A stretch of DNA of 64,000 nt from DAIDKA01 sp035487155 (GCA_035487155.1 DATHMK010000083.1:1-64000), one strand, 5' to 3'. Counted from the stretch's first letter, positions 38,967 through 48,775 are shown. Made by a program: numbers and translations. Notes: generated from the sequence alone by a model not told the origin.

Positions 38967-40007
38967 GTGCAACTGGGAATGATTGGATTGGGACGCATGG
39001 GCGCGAACATGGTGCGGCGACTGCTGCGGGACGGGCATGAGTGCGTGGTGTTTGACGCCGTGCCCGCGAACGTCGCATCGCTGGTGCGCGAGAAGGCAGT
39101 CGGTGCAGCCTCGATCAAGGAGCTGCTCAGCAAACTGCGCGGCCCGCGCTGCGTCTGGTTGATGGTGCCCGCAGCCGTGGTGGATCAGACCATCGAGCAG
39201 CTGCGCCCGTTGCTGCAGGCCGGCGATACGGTGATCGATGGCGGCAATTCCTATTACATCGATGACATCCGGCGCGCCAAGTCGCTGGCGGCCCAGGGCG
39301 TGCGCTACGTGGATGTCGGCACCAGCGGCGGGGTGTGGGGCCTGGAGCGTGGCTACTGCATGATGATCGGCGGCGATGGGGAGTCGGTGCGGCGCCTGGA
39401 TCCCATCTTCAAGACCCTGGGACCGGGGCTCGGCGACATTGCGCGCACCCCCGGCCTGGAGCGGCTGGGCGAGAGCACCGCCGAGCTGGGGTACCTGCAC
39501 TGCGGCACCAGTGGTGCGGGGCACTTCGTGAAGATGGTTCACAACGGGATCGAGTACGGGATCATGGCGGCCTATGCCGAAGGCCTGGGCGTGCTGCAGG
39601 CGGCCAACTCCGGCACCCAGACGCGCACCGTGGATGCGGAGACCACCCCGCTGCGCGACCCCGAGCATTATCAATATCCGATCGCGCTGCCCCAGGTGGC
39701 CGAAGTGTGGCGCCGGGGCAGCGTCATCGCCTCCTGGCTGCTCGACCTCACCGCGACCGCCTTGGTGTCCGACCCGGACCTGAAGGGATTCGCGGGTCGC
39801 GTGTCCGACTCCGGTGAAGGCCGCTGGACCATCAAGGCCGCGGTGGATACCGGCGTGCCAACACCGGTGCTGACCGCATCGGTGTTCGAGCGCTTCAGCT
39901 CCCGCGGGGATGCGGATTTTCAGAACAAGCTGCTCTCGGCCATGAGGCTGGGATTTGGCGGTCATCTGGAGAAACCCGCGCAGCAGGGGGGGCACGCCGG
40001 TGGCTGA
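38967..40007 (+). CDS. gnd: 6-phosphogluconate dehydrogenase (decarboxylating), short NAD-type
   Basis: Oxidative decarboxylation of 6-phosphogluconate to ribulose-5-phosphate. The product is 346 residues, the short form (E. coli Gnd is 468). The dinucleotide motif GLGRMGANMVRRLL is followed by an acidic Asp30 at the end of strand 2, which favours NAD+ over NADP+. Substrate residues are in GTSGGVWG and SGAGHFVKMVHNGIEYG near residue 185. GTG 38967 has GGAG at 38957-38960; the TTG at 38955 is less likely. It overlaps zwf by 8 bp. Confidence 0.94.
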   Translation: MQLGMIGLGRMGANMVRRLLRDGHECVVFDAVPANVASLVREKAVGAASIKELLSKLRGPRCVWLMVPAAVVDQTIEQLRPLLQAGDTVIDGGNSYYIDDIRRAKSLAAQGVRYVDVGTSGGVWGLERGYCMMIGGDGESVRRLDPIFKTLGPGLGDIARTPGLERLGESTAELGYLHCGTSGAGHFVKMVHNGIEYGIMAAYAEGLGVLQAANSGTQTRTVDAETTPLRDPEHYQYPIALPQVAEVWRRGSVIASWLLDLTATALVSDPDLKGFAGRVSDSGEGRWTIKAAVDTGVPTPVLTASVFERFSSRGDADFQNKLLSAMRLGFGGHLEKPAQQGGHAGG

Positions 40008-41382
40008 CACTCCCTGCGATGCCCTGGTCTTCTTCGGCGCCACGGGAGATCTGGCCTACAAGAAGATATTCCCGTCGCTGCAGGCGATGATCAAGCGCGG
40101 CACCCTCAACGTGCCGGTCATCGGCGTGGCCAAGGCCGGCTGGAGCCTCAAGCAACTGCAGGAGCGCGCGCGCGACAGCCTCGAGCACCACGGGGGGCTG
40201 GACACGGCGGCATTCGCGAAGCTCATGCAGCTGCTGCGCTACATCGATGGCGGCTACGAGGAGCTGGAGACCTTCAACCAGCTGAAGAAGACGCTCGCGG
40301 AGGCCCAGCGCCCGGCGCATTACCTCGCCATCCCACCCACGCTCTTCGGCACCGTGGTGCAGCACCTGGCGGCGGCCGGGTGCGCACCCGCCGGTGCCCG
40401 CGTCGTGGTCGAGAAGCCCTTCGGCCGCGACCTGACCTCGGCGCGCGCACTGAATCGCATCCTGCTCAAGAACTTCACCGAGGAGCGGATCTACCGCATC
40501 GATCATTATCTGGGCAAGAGCCCGGTTCACAACATGCTTTTCTTTCGCTTCAGCAACCCGCTGCATGAGGCGGTGTGGAACCGCCGCTACATCCAGAGCA
40601 TCCAGCTCACCATGGCCGAGGACTTCGGCATCCAGGGACGCGGCGCCTTCTACGACTCGGCCGGAACGATCCGCGACGTGGTCCAGAACCATCTCTTCCA
40701 GCTGCTATCCAACCTCGCCATGGAGCCCCCGGCGCGCCTGGACAGCGAATCCACCCGCGATGAGAAAGTGAAGGTCCTCAAGTCCATGCGCGCCCTGGCG
40801 CCGGCGGATCTGGTGCGCGGCCAGTTCCGCGGCTATCGCGAGGAGCAGGGTGTCGCGGCAAATTCCCAGGTGGAGACCTTTGCCGCGCTGCGCCTGCACG
40901 TGGACAGCTGGCGTTGGGAGGGCGTGCCGTTCCATATCCGCGCGGGTAAGTCACTGCCGGTGACCTGTACCGAGGTGGTGGCGCGGCTGCGCAAACCCCC
41001 CTCGATTCTCTACGAGAGTGCCCAGGCCAACTACCTGCGCTTCCGGATCAGTCCCACGGTGGTGACCGCCATCGGGCTCAACGTCATGGATGCCCAGGAG
41101 CGCGGCATCGGCGAGCCCGCTGAGCTGGTGGGCAGCCGTCATGCCGGCGCCAACGAACGGGATGCCTATGAGCGGGTGCTGGGCGATGCGCTGGTGGGCG
41201 ATCGGACGCTGTTTGCCCGCGAGGACTATGTGGAGGAGGCCTGGCGCATCGTTGACCCCGTGCTCGATGCGGCCACACCCGTACATCCCTATGAACCCGG
41301 TACCTGGGGCCCCGCAGAAGCGGCGGCGATCGCCCCGCCGGGCGGCTGGGTCAATCCAATCCTGAGTAAGGAAGAGCGATGA
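40000..41382 (+). CDS. zwf: glucose-6-phosphate 1-dehydrogenase
   Basis: The first enzyme of the oxidative pentose phosphate pathway (460 residues; E. coli 491). The coenzyme motif GATGDLAYKKIFPSL lies near residue 11, and the signature RIDHYLGKSPVHNML with catalytic His is near residue 168. VVEKPFGRDL and RIRAGKSLPVT-type segments are present. GTG 40000 is chosen because it sits just before the family N-terminus and overlaps gnd by 8 bp; an upstream ATG at 39955 would add an implausible Arg-rich tail. It overlaps tkt by 4 bp. Confidence 0.96.
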   Translation: MADTPCDALVFFGATGDLAYKKIFPSLQAMIKRGTLNVPVIGVAKAGWSLKQLQERARDSLEHHGGLDTAAFAKLMQLLRYIDGGYEELETFNQLKKTLAEAQRPAHYLAIPPTLFGTVVQHLAAAGCAPAGARVVVEKPFGRDLTSARALNRILLKNFTEERIYRIDHYLGKSPVHNMLFFRFSNPLHEAVWNRRYIQSIQLTMAEDFGIQGRGAFYDSAGTIRDVVQNHLFQLLSNLAMEPPARLDSESTRDEKVKVLKSMRALAPADLVRGQFRGYREEQGVAANSQVETFAALRLHVDSWRWEGVPFHIRAGKSLPVTCTEVVARLRKPPSILYESAQANYLRFRISPTVVTAIGLNVMDAQERGIGEPAELVGSRHAGANERDAYERVLGDALVGDRTLFAREDYVEEAWRIVDPVLDAATPVHPYEPGTWGPAEAAAIAPPGGWVNPILSKEER

Positions 41383-43457
41383 ACGCCATACCCAAGAATC
41401 TCTCTCTGACCAGCGCCGATACCGCGCTGCTGGCCATCAACACCATCCGCACGCTCACCATCGATGCGGTGCAGAAGGCCAACTCGGGCCACCCGGGCGC
41501 GGCCATGGCGCTGGCACCGCTTATCTATACGCTGTGGAACCGGATCATGCGCTTTGATCCGGCCGACCCCATCTGGCCCAACCGCGACCGCTTCGTGCTC
41601 TCCAATGGGCATGCCTCGATGCTGCAGTGGTCGATCCTGCACCTGACGCGCACGGTTGCGGTGAATGCGGACTACGAGCAGGTTGGGGCGCCGGCCGTGA
41701 CTCTCGATGAGATCAAGCGCTTCCGGCAGCTGGAAAGCAAAGCGCCCGGCCACCCCGAATATCATTGGGTGTCGGGCGTGGAGACCACCACCGGGCCGCT
41801 CGGCCAGGGCGTGGCCACCAGCGTGGGCATGGCGATGGCCGAGAAATTCCTCGCCGATCGCTTCAACAAGCCGGGGTTCGACCTGTTCGACTACCGGGTG
41901 TACGCCGTGTGCGGCGATGGCTGCATGATGGAGGGCGTGGGCTCCGAGGCAGCCTCCCTCGCCGGGCACCTGGGCCTGGACAACCTGTGCTGGATCTACG
42001 ACAACAACCACATCACCATCGAGGGCTCCACCTCGATCACCTTCACCGAGGATGTGATTGCCCGCTTCATCGCCTACCGCTGGAATGTGATGCGCGTCGG
42101 GGATGCCAACGACATCGGGCGGATCGAGGAGACGCTGCGCTCGCTGCCGCAGACCCGCGGTCGTCCGACGCTGATCGTGATCGACAGCCACATCGGTTAC
42201 GGCTCGCCCAAGGTGCAGGATACCGCCGAGGCGCACGGGGATCCGCTCGGGCCGGATGAGGTGAAGGTGGCCAAGCGCAACTACGGCTGGCCGGAGGACG
42301 CCCAGTTTCTGGTGCCCCCGGAAGTGTACGAGGAGTTCGCGCGGGGCGTGGGTGCGCGCGGTGCCGAGGCGCATCGTGCCTGGCTGGAAAAACTCGCCAG
42401 CTATCGCCAGAGCTATCCGGCGCTCGCCGCGGAGATCGAGCAGATGCAGCACCGCGAGCTGCCGCAGGGCTGGGACAGTGACCTGCCGGTCTTCGCCGCG
42501 GATGCCAAGGGCCTCGCCGGCCGGGATGCCTCCGGCGCGGCGCTCAATGCGATCGCGCGCAAGGTGCCCTGGTTCCTGGGCGGCTCGGCCGACGTCGGGC
42601 CCTCGAACCGCACCACGCTCAAGTTCCCGGGCGCCGGAGATTTCCAGGCGCAAAGCCCCGGGGGCCGCAACCTGCATTTCGGGATCCGCGAGCACGCCAT
42701 GGCGGCGGCGTGCAACGGGCTTGCGGTCTCGAAGCTGCGGCCCTTCTGCGCCACCTACTTCATCTTCAGCGACTATGCGCGACCGGCCCTGCGGCTGGCG
42801 GCGCTGATGGAGCTGCCGGTGATCTACGTGTTCACCCATGATGCCATGGGCGATGGCGAGGATGGCCCGACCCACCAACCCATCGAGCACCTGGTCTCGC
42901 TGCGCGCCATGCCGGGGCTGACGCTGTTCAGACCCGGGGATGCCAACGAGGTGATCGAAGCCTACCGCTACATCCTCAAGCTGCGCCATCGACCCGCCGT
43001 GCTGGCACTGTCCCGGCAGGCCATTCCAACCCTGGATCGCAGCCGCTACGCGCCTGCCAGCGGGGTGGCCAATGGGGCCTACGTGCTGGCCGATGGCGGC
43101 GGGGTGCCGGAGCTGATTCTGATCGCCACCGGCAGCGAGCTCAGCCCCGCGGTACAGGCCTACGAAACGCTGCGCAGCGAAGGCGTGCGCTGCCGGGTGG
43201 TCTCCATGCCCTCCTGGGACTTGTTCGAGCAGCAATCGGCCGACTACCGCGAATCGGTACTGCCCTCCACGGTCACCCGACGCCTGGCGGTCGAACAGGG
43301 CTCCGCCCTGGGTTGGGAGCGCTACGTCGGGCCCCAGGGACGCGTGATCGGCATGCACACTTTTGGCGGTTCGGCGCCGGTGAAGGCGCTGCTGACCAAA
43401 TTCGGCTTCGACCCCGCCTCCGTGCTCAAGGTGGCGCGGGAGATGCTGAGCGGTTGA
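41379..43457 (+). CDS. tkt: transketolase
   Basis: A thiamine-diphosphate enzyme of the non-oxidative pentose phosphate and Calvin cycles, 692 residues. Seen are NSGHPGAAMALAPLIYTLW near residue 35, GDGCMMEGVGSEAASLAGHL (ThDP/metal site) near 178 with DNNHITIEG following, and GIREHAMAAACNG near 432 with the catalytic Glu. HDAMGDGEDGPTHQPIEHL near 486 completes the active site. The ATG overlaps zwf by 4 bp. It ends 3 bp before the efflux genes. Confidence 0.97.
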   Translation: MNAIPKNLSLTSADTALLAINTIRTLTIDAVQKANSGHPGAAMALAPLIYTLWNRIMRFDPADPIWPNRDRFVLSNGHASMLQWSILHLTRTVAVNADYEQVGAPAVTLDEIKRFRQLESKAPGHPEYHWVSGVETTTGPLGQGVATSVGMAMAEKFLADRFNKPGFDLFDYRVYAVCGDGCMMEGVGSEAASLAGHLGLDNLCWIYDNNHITIEGSTSITFTEDVIARFIAYRWNVMRVGDANDIGRIEETLRSLPQTRGRPTLIVIDSHIGYGSPKVQDTAEAHGDPLGPDEVKVAKRNYGWPEDAQFLVPPEVYEEFARGVGARGAEAHRAWLEKLASYRQSYPALAAEIEQMQHRELPQGWDSDLPVFAADAKGLAGRDASGAALNAIARKVPWFLGGSADVGPSNRTTLKFPGAGDFQAQSPGGRNLHFGIREHAMAAACNGLAVSKLRPFCATYFIFSDYARPALRLAALMELPVIYVFTHDAMGDGEDGPTHQPIEHLVSLRAMPGLTLFRPGDANEVIEAYRYILKLRHRPAVLALSRQAIPTLDRSRYAPASGVANGAYVLADGGGVPELILIATGSELSPAVQAYETLRSEGVRCRVVSMPSWDLFEQQSADYRESVLPSTVTRRLAVEQGSALGWERYVGPQGRVIGMHTFGGSAPVKALLTKFGFDPASVLKVAREMLSG

Positions 43458-43460
43458 CGG

Positions 43461-44558
43461 GTGAACCTTCGGCGAAGTAGCGCCCCTTCCGGGGCTGCCG
43501 CGCTGGATTGGAACCGCGTATTCGAGTTCACTTGGCGGATCCTGGTGTTCATCGTGGCCGTCGGCATCATCATGGTGGTCACTTCAAACTGGACGCGCTG
43601 GGAAGGCGGCGTGGGGTGGCAGCGGACCAACGATGCCTACCTCGAGACGGATCTCACGCCCATCGCGGCGAAAGTTCCAGGCTATCTGCTCAAGCTGCCG
43701 ATCCAGGATTTTCAACGCGTGCGCAAAGGACAGGTCCTCGCGCAGGTGGTCGAGGATGATTACCGGGCTGCCGTGGCGCAGGCCGAGGCGGGCGTCGCCG
43801 ATGCGCTGGCGCAAGGTGAGACGCTCAAGGCGCAACACGAACTGCAGCTGGCAAATATCGAGGCGGCGCAGGCCGTCGTCGCTTCCACCACCGCGTCCCT
43901 GGAGCAGAATGCCCGCGATCGGGCGCGGCAGAACCGGCTGCTGCAAGGCGGTTCATCCTCCACCGAGGCGGGCGAGAAGCTCGCAACCTTACGCGATGAA
44001 CTCCAGGCGCAGCTGCAGCAGAACCGGGCCCAGGTGCGAGCCGCGCAGCGCCAACTGGCCGTGCTCGCCGCGCAGCTGCTGCAAAGCCAGACCGCCGTTG
44101 CCGCGCAGCGTGCGGCCCTTGCTCTGGCGAAGATCAACCTCGGCTACACGACCATAACCGCGACCCAGGATGGCGTCATCGGACAGCGCCAGGTCAAACC
44201 CGGGCAGTTGGTGGGCGTGGGCAGCCAGATCACGACCCTCGCCCCCTTGCCCGATGTCTGGGTGATCGCCAACTACAAGGAAACGCAACTGACGCATGTG
44301 GCGGTCGGGCAAAGGGCGCAGATCACCGTGGATACCTTTCCCGGGCACACCCTGCGCGGCCATGTGCTGGCGCTGGCGCCGGCCTCGGGTGCCCAGTTCG
44401 CGCTGCTGCCACCCGACAATGCCACGGGCAATTTCACCAAGATCGTCCAGCGCATCGCCGTGAAGATCGTCATCGACGATGCGGACGGCCTGGCCGACCG
44501 CTTGGTGGCGGGCATGTCGGTGGAAGCGAGCATCGACGCTCGCGATGCGCGGCGCTGA
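43461..44558 (+). CDS. HlyD/EmrA-family membrane fusion protein
   Basis: The periplasmic adaptor of a tripartite efflux pump, 365 residues with a GTG start. One N-terminal helix (about 22-43) is followed by a lipoyl half-motif, a long Ala/Gln/Arg coiled-coil hairpin (about 95-215), the second lipoyl half and a beta-barrel. The pattern KVPGYLLKLPIQDFQRVRKGQ near residue 72 and the GQLVGVGSQITTLAPLPD segment near 254 are typical of EmrA. It starts 3 bp after tkt and its stop shares a base with the transporter ATG. Confidence 0.9.
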   Translation: MNLRRSSAPSGAAALDWNRVFEFTWRILVFIVAVGIIMVVTSNWTRWEGGVGWQRTNDAYLETDLTPIAAKVPGYLLKLPIQDFQRVRKGQVLAQVVEDDYRAAVAQAEAGVADALAQGETLKAQHELQLANIEAAQAVVASTTASLEQNARDRARQNRLLQGGSSSTEAGEKLATLRDELQAQLQQNRAQVRAAQRQLAVLAAQLLQSQTAVAAQRAALALAKINLGYTTITATQDGVIGQRQVKPGQLVGVGSQITTLAPLPDVWVIANYKETQLTHVAVGQRAQITVDTFPGHTLRGHVLALAPASGAQFALLPPDNATGNFTKIVQRIAVKIVIDDADGLADRLVAGMSVEASIDARDARR

Positions 44559-46135
44559 TGAGCACGCCCGCGCCCCCCACCGCCATCCCCTGGCTCGGGC
44601 TGCTGGGCGTGCTCATGGGGGCGTTCATTTCGACCTTGAACGGGCGGCTTTCCAGCTACGGGCTCGCGGACATCCGCGGCGCCGTGAGCGCGGGATATGA
44701 CGAGGGTGCGTGGATCACCACCGCCCAAACCGCCGCGCAGATGCTCATCACGCTGCCGGCGGTGTGGATGGGTGCCACTTTCGGCCCGCGGCGGGTGCTG
44801 ATCGCGGCCGCGCTGGCCTTTGCGCTCATTTCCTGGCTGACACCGTACTCACCGAATCTTTCCACGCTGCTGACGATGCAGGTGTTCGGCGGTCTCGCCT
44901 CCGGATGCTTCATACCGCTCATCGTGAGCTTCGTGGTGCTCAACACGCCGCCGAAGTACTGGGCATTCGGGATCGCGGTCTACGCGCTGAACCTCGAGCT
45001 TTCGCTCAACATCTCCGCCTCGCTGGAGGGCTGGTATGTCGAGCATCATTCGTGGCGCTGGATTTTTTGGCAGAACGTGCCACTGGCCCTGCTCATGGCG
45101 CTGTGTTTGTGGCGTGGCACCCGAGTCACGCCGATCACGACCCGGCAGATGCCGGATCTGTTTGGATTCGCCGCCGGAGGGGTGGGGCTGGCGCTGCTCT
45201 ACGCAGCGCTTGACCAGGGCAATCGGCTCGATTGGCTGAACTCGGGGGTCATCTGGGGGCTGCTCTTGGCCGCTGCCGTGTTGCTCGCGGCATTTTTTAT
45301 GCACGAGGCGCGCACTTCGAATCCGTTATTGAATCTGCAGGTGCTCTACCGTCCACCCTTGCCCAGTCTGCTGCTCCTGGTCGGTTTCCTGCGGTTGACG
45401 ATTACCGCCACGGCGTTCCTGATTCCGCTGTATCTGGGTGTGGTGCGCGGTTTTCGCGACCTGGAAGTGGGGCAGACGCTCATCTGGATCGCGGCGCCAC
45501 AGCTCATTTTCTGTCCGCTCGCGGCCCTGATGCTGCGCCGCTCGGACGCACGCCTGGTGGCATCGATCGGTTTCATTTTCGTCAGCGTCGCCTGCCTCAT
45601 GGTCGCCTACAACCTGACTCCGCTATGGGGCTCGTATCAGTTTCTTCCCTCCTCGCTGCTGCAGGCGCTCGGGCAGAGTTTTGGCCTGTCGGGAATCGTG
45701 TTTCTCGTCGTGCTGCACGCGAATCCGCAGGACGCACTGACCTTCGGTGCAGCGCTGCAGGCGGCCCGGCTGCTGGGCGGCGAGATCGGAACGGCCTTCG
45801 TGACCACCATGGCGCGGGTGCGCGAGCAGGTAGCCTCCAACCTGATCGGCCAGCACGTCCAGGTGGGCGATGCCCGCGTCATCCAGCGGGTGCGGGCCTA
45901 CGGGGCCGCCACCACCCGGGTCGCCGATCCGGTGGCTGCGCTGGCACGTGGTGAGCGGGTGTTGGGGAATGTGGTGCAGGCGGCGGCCACGACGCAGGCG
46001 GTGATGGACGTGTTCGTAATTGTCGCGTTCCTGACGGCGCTCGCCTTGCTGTTCCTAATCTTCCGCCCGGCATCGCCCGTCGGCCCGGCGTCCCCGCCGC
46101 CACTGTTTCCCGCCCGCGAAGTGAAGCCACCGTGA
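44558..46135 (+). CDS. MFS multidrug transporter, DHA2 (EmrB/QacA) type
   Basis: A 525-residue inner-membrane proton-driven exporter with about 14 predicted helices. The N-terminal STLNGRLSSYGLADIRGAVS region replaces the common EmrB LDTTIVNVALP pattern, but length, helix count and pairing with EmrA and an OMF support the DHA2 call. The EGAWITTAQTAAQMLITLPA-like stretch at about 48-66 matches EmrB helix 2. The substrate cannot be told. The ATG overlaps the MFP stop; the stop overlaps the OMF GTG. Confidence 0.88.
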   Translation: MSTPAPPTAIPWLGLLGVLMGAFISTLNGRLSSYGLADIRGAVSAGYDEGAWITTAQTAAQMLITLPAVWMGATFGPRRVLIAAALAFALISWLTPYSPNLSTLLTMQVFGGLASGCFIPLIVSFVVLNTPPKYWAFGIAVYALNLELSLNISASLEGWYVEHHSWRWIFWQNVPLALLMALCLWRGTRVTPITTRQMPDLFGFAAGGVGLALLYAALDQGNRLDWLNSGVIWGLLLAAAVLLAAFFMHEARTSNPLLNLQVLYRPPLPSLLLLVGFLRLTITATAFLIPLYLGVVRGFRDLEVGQTLIWIAAPQLIFCPLAALMLRRSDARLVASIGFIFVSVACLMVAYNLTPLWGSYQFLPSSLLQALGQSFGLSGIVFLVVLHANPQDALTFGAALQAARLLGGEIGTAFVTTMARVREQVASNLIGQHVQVGDARVIQRVRAYGAATTRVADPVAALARGERVLGNVVQAAATTQAVMDVFVIVAFLTALALLFLIFRPASPVGPASPPPLFPAREVKPP

Positions 46136-47562
46136 TTCACATCCGCCGCAGCGCCGCGGTAGCCGCGCTCCTGGTCAGCGCACTCAGCGCCTGTCGGGTG
46201 GGACCGAACTACCAGGCCCCGGCGCTGCCGCCGGGGGCTGAGGCGCCACTGGTGTCGGTGAATACCTCAGCCGAGACCCCGGCACCGCTCCCGGATGCGT
46301 GGTGGCGACTTTATAGTGATGCGCGGCTCGACCAGCTGATCACCGAGGCTCTCGGGGCGAATCGCGAACTCGCCGCGGCCGATGCCAACTTCGCTGCCGC
46401 CGGTGCGGAGCTTCAGGCGGTGCATGCCTATCGGTACCCCGCGACCGCGACCGTTGCGGGCGGCCTTTACGGGCGCGATCCGACGACCGAGGAGATCCTG
46501 GAGCTCGGCGGCCACCCTCCCCAGAACACCTGGGTGCTGGAAGATGTGTTGCAAGCCGCGTATGAAGTGGATCTTTTCGGCCGAGTCCATCGTGAGATCG
46601 AGGCGGCAAGTGCCAACTCTGAGGCGGCGGCCGCGGCCCGTGACAGTGTGCGAGTGCTGGTGGCGGCCGAAACGGCACGCGCCTACACCGGGATCTGTGC
46701 GTTGGGCGAGGAGCTCGCGGTGGCGCACCATTCGCTCGAGGTGGTCTCCCATGAGGCCGATATCACCGCCCAGCGTTACGAGGCCGGTGGCGATTCGACG
46801 TTCGATGTGACCCGTGCGCAGGCGCTGGTCGCGCAAGTGCGCGCGCGTATTCCGGCGCTGGAGGGGCAGCGGCGCGCGACCGTGTTCGAACTCACGGCGC
46901 TGCTGGGTCGCACGCCCGTCGAGGCGCCGAAGGATCTGGACACCTGTGAGCGGCCGCCCGTTCTGGTCGCCCTGGTTCCGGTGGGCGACGGCGCGGCACT
47001 CATCAGACGCCGGCCCGACGTGCGCGAGGCCGAGCGGCGCCTTGCGGCCGCGACGGCCGATATCGGTGTCGCCACGGCCGATCTGTATCCCACCATCCGG
47101 TTGCTGGGGTTCTTCGGCGGCGCTGCCGCCTCGCTCTCGCAGCTGAGCACGAATGCCGGCCGCGCCTGGGGCGTGGGCCCCTCCATCAGCTGGACATTCC
47201 CCAACATGGCCGCGCCGCGTGCGCGGGTGCGGCAGGCCAAGGCGGCCCAGGCGGCCGCGCTCGCCACCTTCGATTCCGCGGTGCTCACGGCGCTCAAGGA
47301 AACCGAACAGGCGCTTTCCGTGTATGGCGCGGCGCTCGAGCATCATGAATCGCTGCTCGAGGCCCAGCGAAGAATCCACCAGGCCTTTCGCATCGCTCAG
47401 GATCAATATTCTGCCGGTGCGATCAGCAATCTGGATCTGCTCACCACCGAACAGACCCTCGTGGAGCTGGATGCCGCCGTGGCCGAATCCGACGCCGCAC
47501 TGGTGCAGGATCAGGTGGCCCTGTTCAAGGCCCTGGGCGGGGGCTGGCGCGCCGACAACTAA
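46132..47562 (+). CDS. outer-membrane efflux lipoprotein, NodT/OprM type
   Basis: The TolC-like outer-membrane channel, 476 residues, with a lipoprotein signal (lipobox LSAC, Cys21) followed by RVGPNYQAP, typical of NodT-type proteins. Two OEP repeats can be recognised, with the RRPDVREAERRLAAATADIGVA segment near residue 300 being characteristic. It completes a MFP-MFS-OMF set. The GTG start overlaps the transporter stop. No terminator was recognised in the 22 bp before the convergent recombinase gene. Confidence 0.9.
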   Translation: MIHIRRSAAVAALLVSALSACRVGPNYQAPALPPGAEAPLVSVNTSAETPAPLPDAWWRLYSDARLDQLITEALGANRELAAADANFAAAGAELQAVHAYRYPATATVAGGLYGRDPTTEEILELGGHPPQNTWVLEDVLQAAYEVDLFGRVHREIEAASANSEAAAAARDSVRVLVAAETARAYTGICALGEELAVAHHSLEVVSHEADITAQRYEAGGDSTFDVTRAQALVAQVRARIPALEGQRRATVFELTALLGRTPVEAPKDLDTCERPPVLVALVPVGDGAALIRRRPDVREAERRLAAATADIGVATADLYPTIRLLGFFGGAAASLSQLSTNAGRAWGVGPSISWTFPNMAAPRARVRQAKAAQAAALATFDSAVLTALKETEQALSVYGAALEHHESLLEAQRRIHQAFRIAQDQYSAGAISNLDLLTTEQTLVELDAAVAESDAALVQDQVALFKALGGGWRADN

Positions 47563-47584
47563 AGGCCGCCTAAGTGTTGCACGC

Positions 47585-48775
47585 TCATTTCTTCGGTTCC
47601 ATCAGACGCGCCGCGACCGAGTGCACCACTTCGCCACTGCGATAGTAGCCCATGAAGGTCTGCACACTGCGATGGCCCGTGAGCGCCATGGCCTCGCCGA
47701 TGGGAATGTTCTGCCGTCCAGATTCGGTGACGAATCCGGAGCGCAGGCTGTGCGCGGAGAGCTTGCCCAGGGGCGGATCCACGAGGTTCGCGCGCTCACG
47801 GATGATGTTGTAGACGCTGCGATCCTGCAGCGGCTCGGTGATGCGTCCTGCCCGGATGCGCCTGAAAATCGGTCCCTCGCTGATGCCCGCGCGGAACAGT
47901 TCGTTCAACCAGGCCTGCAGCGCCACCGCGGCCTCTCCCACAATGGGCTTGAAGTTCTGCGGCGCGCGTCCTCCGGCCTGCTGGGTCTTGGAGCGGCTGA
48001 GTTCGAACACAAAGCCGCCCTCACCATCGCGGCGGACATTCTCCAAGGTCGCCGCCACGATCTCCGAGCGGCGCCGGCCGCCACTGGCAAAGCCGAACAG
48101 CAGCAGTGCCCGATCCCGAATTCCGGGCAGATCGTTCTGACAGGTGCCCAACAGCGCCTCCATCACCGGGCGCGTCGCCGCAATCGGAGGTCGGCGCTCA
48201 TGATCCGGTGGCCGGCCGGCATAGGCGCGACGCACGGCGGAGAGCAGCGCTCTCACGCCCGGATCGCGCAGCGGATTGGCCGCGGCCGGCAGCGGTGGCA
48301 GCTGGTTGGCGATGAAGATATCGTGCGCCCGCGAGAGCGCCGCCAGGCGTGTCTCGACGGTGACGCGCGACCAGGGACCGAGCTTGGCCTTGTAGCGGCG
48401 TGCCACCAGCACCCGATCAATCGCCGGCGGCAACAGATGCTGCGTGGTGCGACTGGAAGGGACGAAGGGCGAGGGCTCCACAGGCTCGGCCAAGGGATTG
48501 TGTTCCAGATGATCCAGGATGAACTGGATAACGGTTGGAACAGACACCGGCGCGGTCAGCACCCGCCCATAGCGCAGCGCATACCACGCGCCCCAGTACA
48601 GCAGCGCCGTCTGATACGTGCGCCGGGTATTGGCCGAGGTGCCTTCGACTTTGAAGGCTTCCGCCGCGCGCTGGGCCTCGGCGCTCAAGGTGTCCGGATC
48701 CAGGTACGGGGCCGGCGGATCCGCATGCAGTAGCTGCAGATCCTGATCGCTCAGCAGCAGCGCGGCCGGAGTCAT
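47585..48775 (-). CDS. tyrosine recombinase / phage-type integrase
   Basis: A 396-residue site-specific recombinase. The catalytic set is visible: the first Arg in GGRRRSEIVAATL near residue 218, SAHSLRSGF (HxxR) near 339, GHRSVQTFMGYY with the second His and the nucleophile Tyr near 375. The N-terminal ~180 residues form a SAM-like core-binding domain. It lacks the extra patch that marks integron integrases, so it is not the integrase of the cassette array at the right end. It marks the start of the accessory region. TATATAT at 48787-48795 could form its -10 element. Confidence 0.9.
   Translation of the reverse strand: MTPAALLLSDQDLQLLHADPPAPYLDPDTLSAEAQRAAEAFKVEGTSANTRRTYQTALLYWGAWYALRYGRVLTAPVSVPTVIQFILDHLEHNPLAEPVEPSPFVPSSRTTQHLLPPAIDRVLVARRYKAKLGPWSRVTVETRLAALSRAHDIFIANQLPPLPAAANPLRDPGVRALLSAVRRAYAGRPPDHERRPPIAATRPVMEALLGTCQNDLPGIRDRALLLFGFASGGRRRSEIVAATLENVRRDGEGGFVFELSRSKTQQAGGRAPQNFKPIVGEAAVALQAWLNELFRAGISEGPIFRRIRAGRITEPLQDRSVYNIIRERANLVDPPLGKLSAHSLRSGFVTESGRQNIPIGEAMALTGHRSVQTFMGYYRSGEVVHSVAARLMEPKK

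Noticed and set aside
47585..48775. Tyrosine recombinase as the integron integrase
   Set aside because: It lacks the integrase-specific patch near the HxxR region, lies 15 kb from the cassettes and has no adjacent attI-like sequence.
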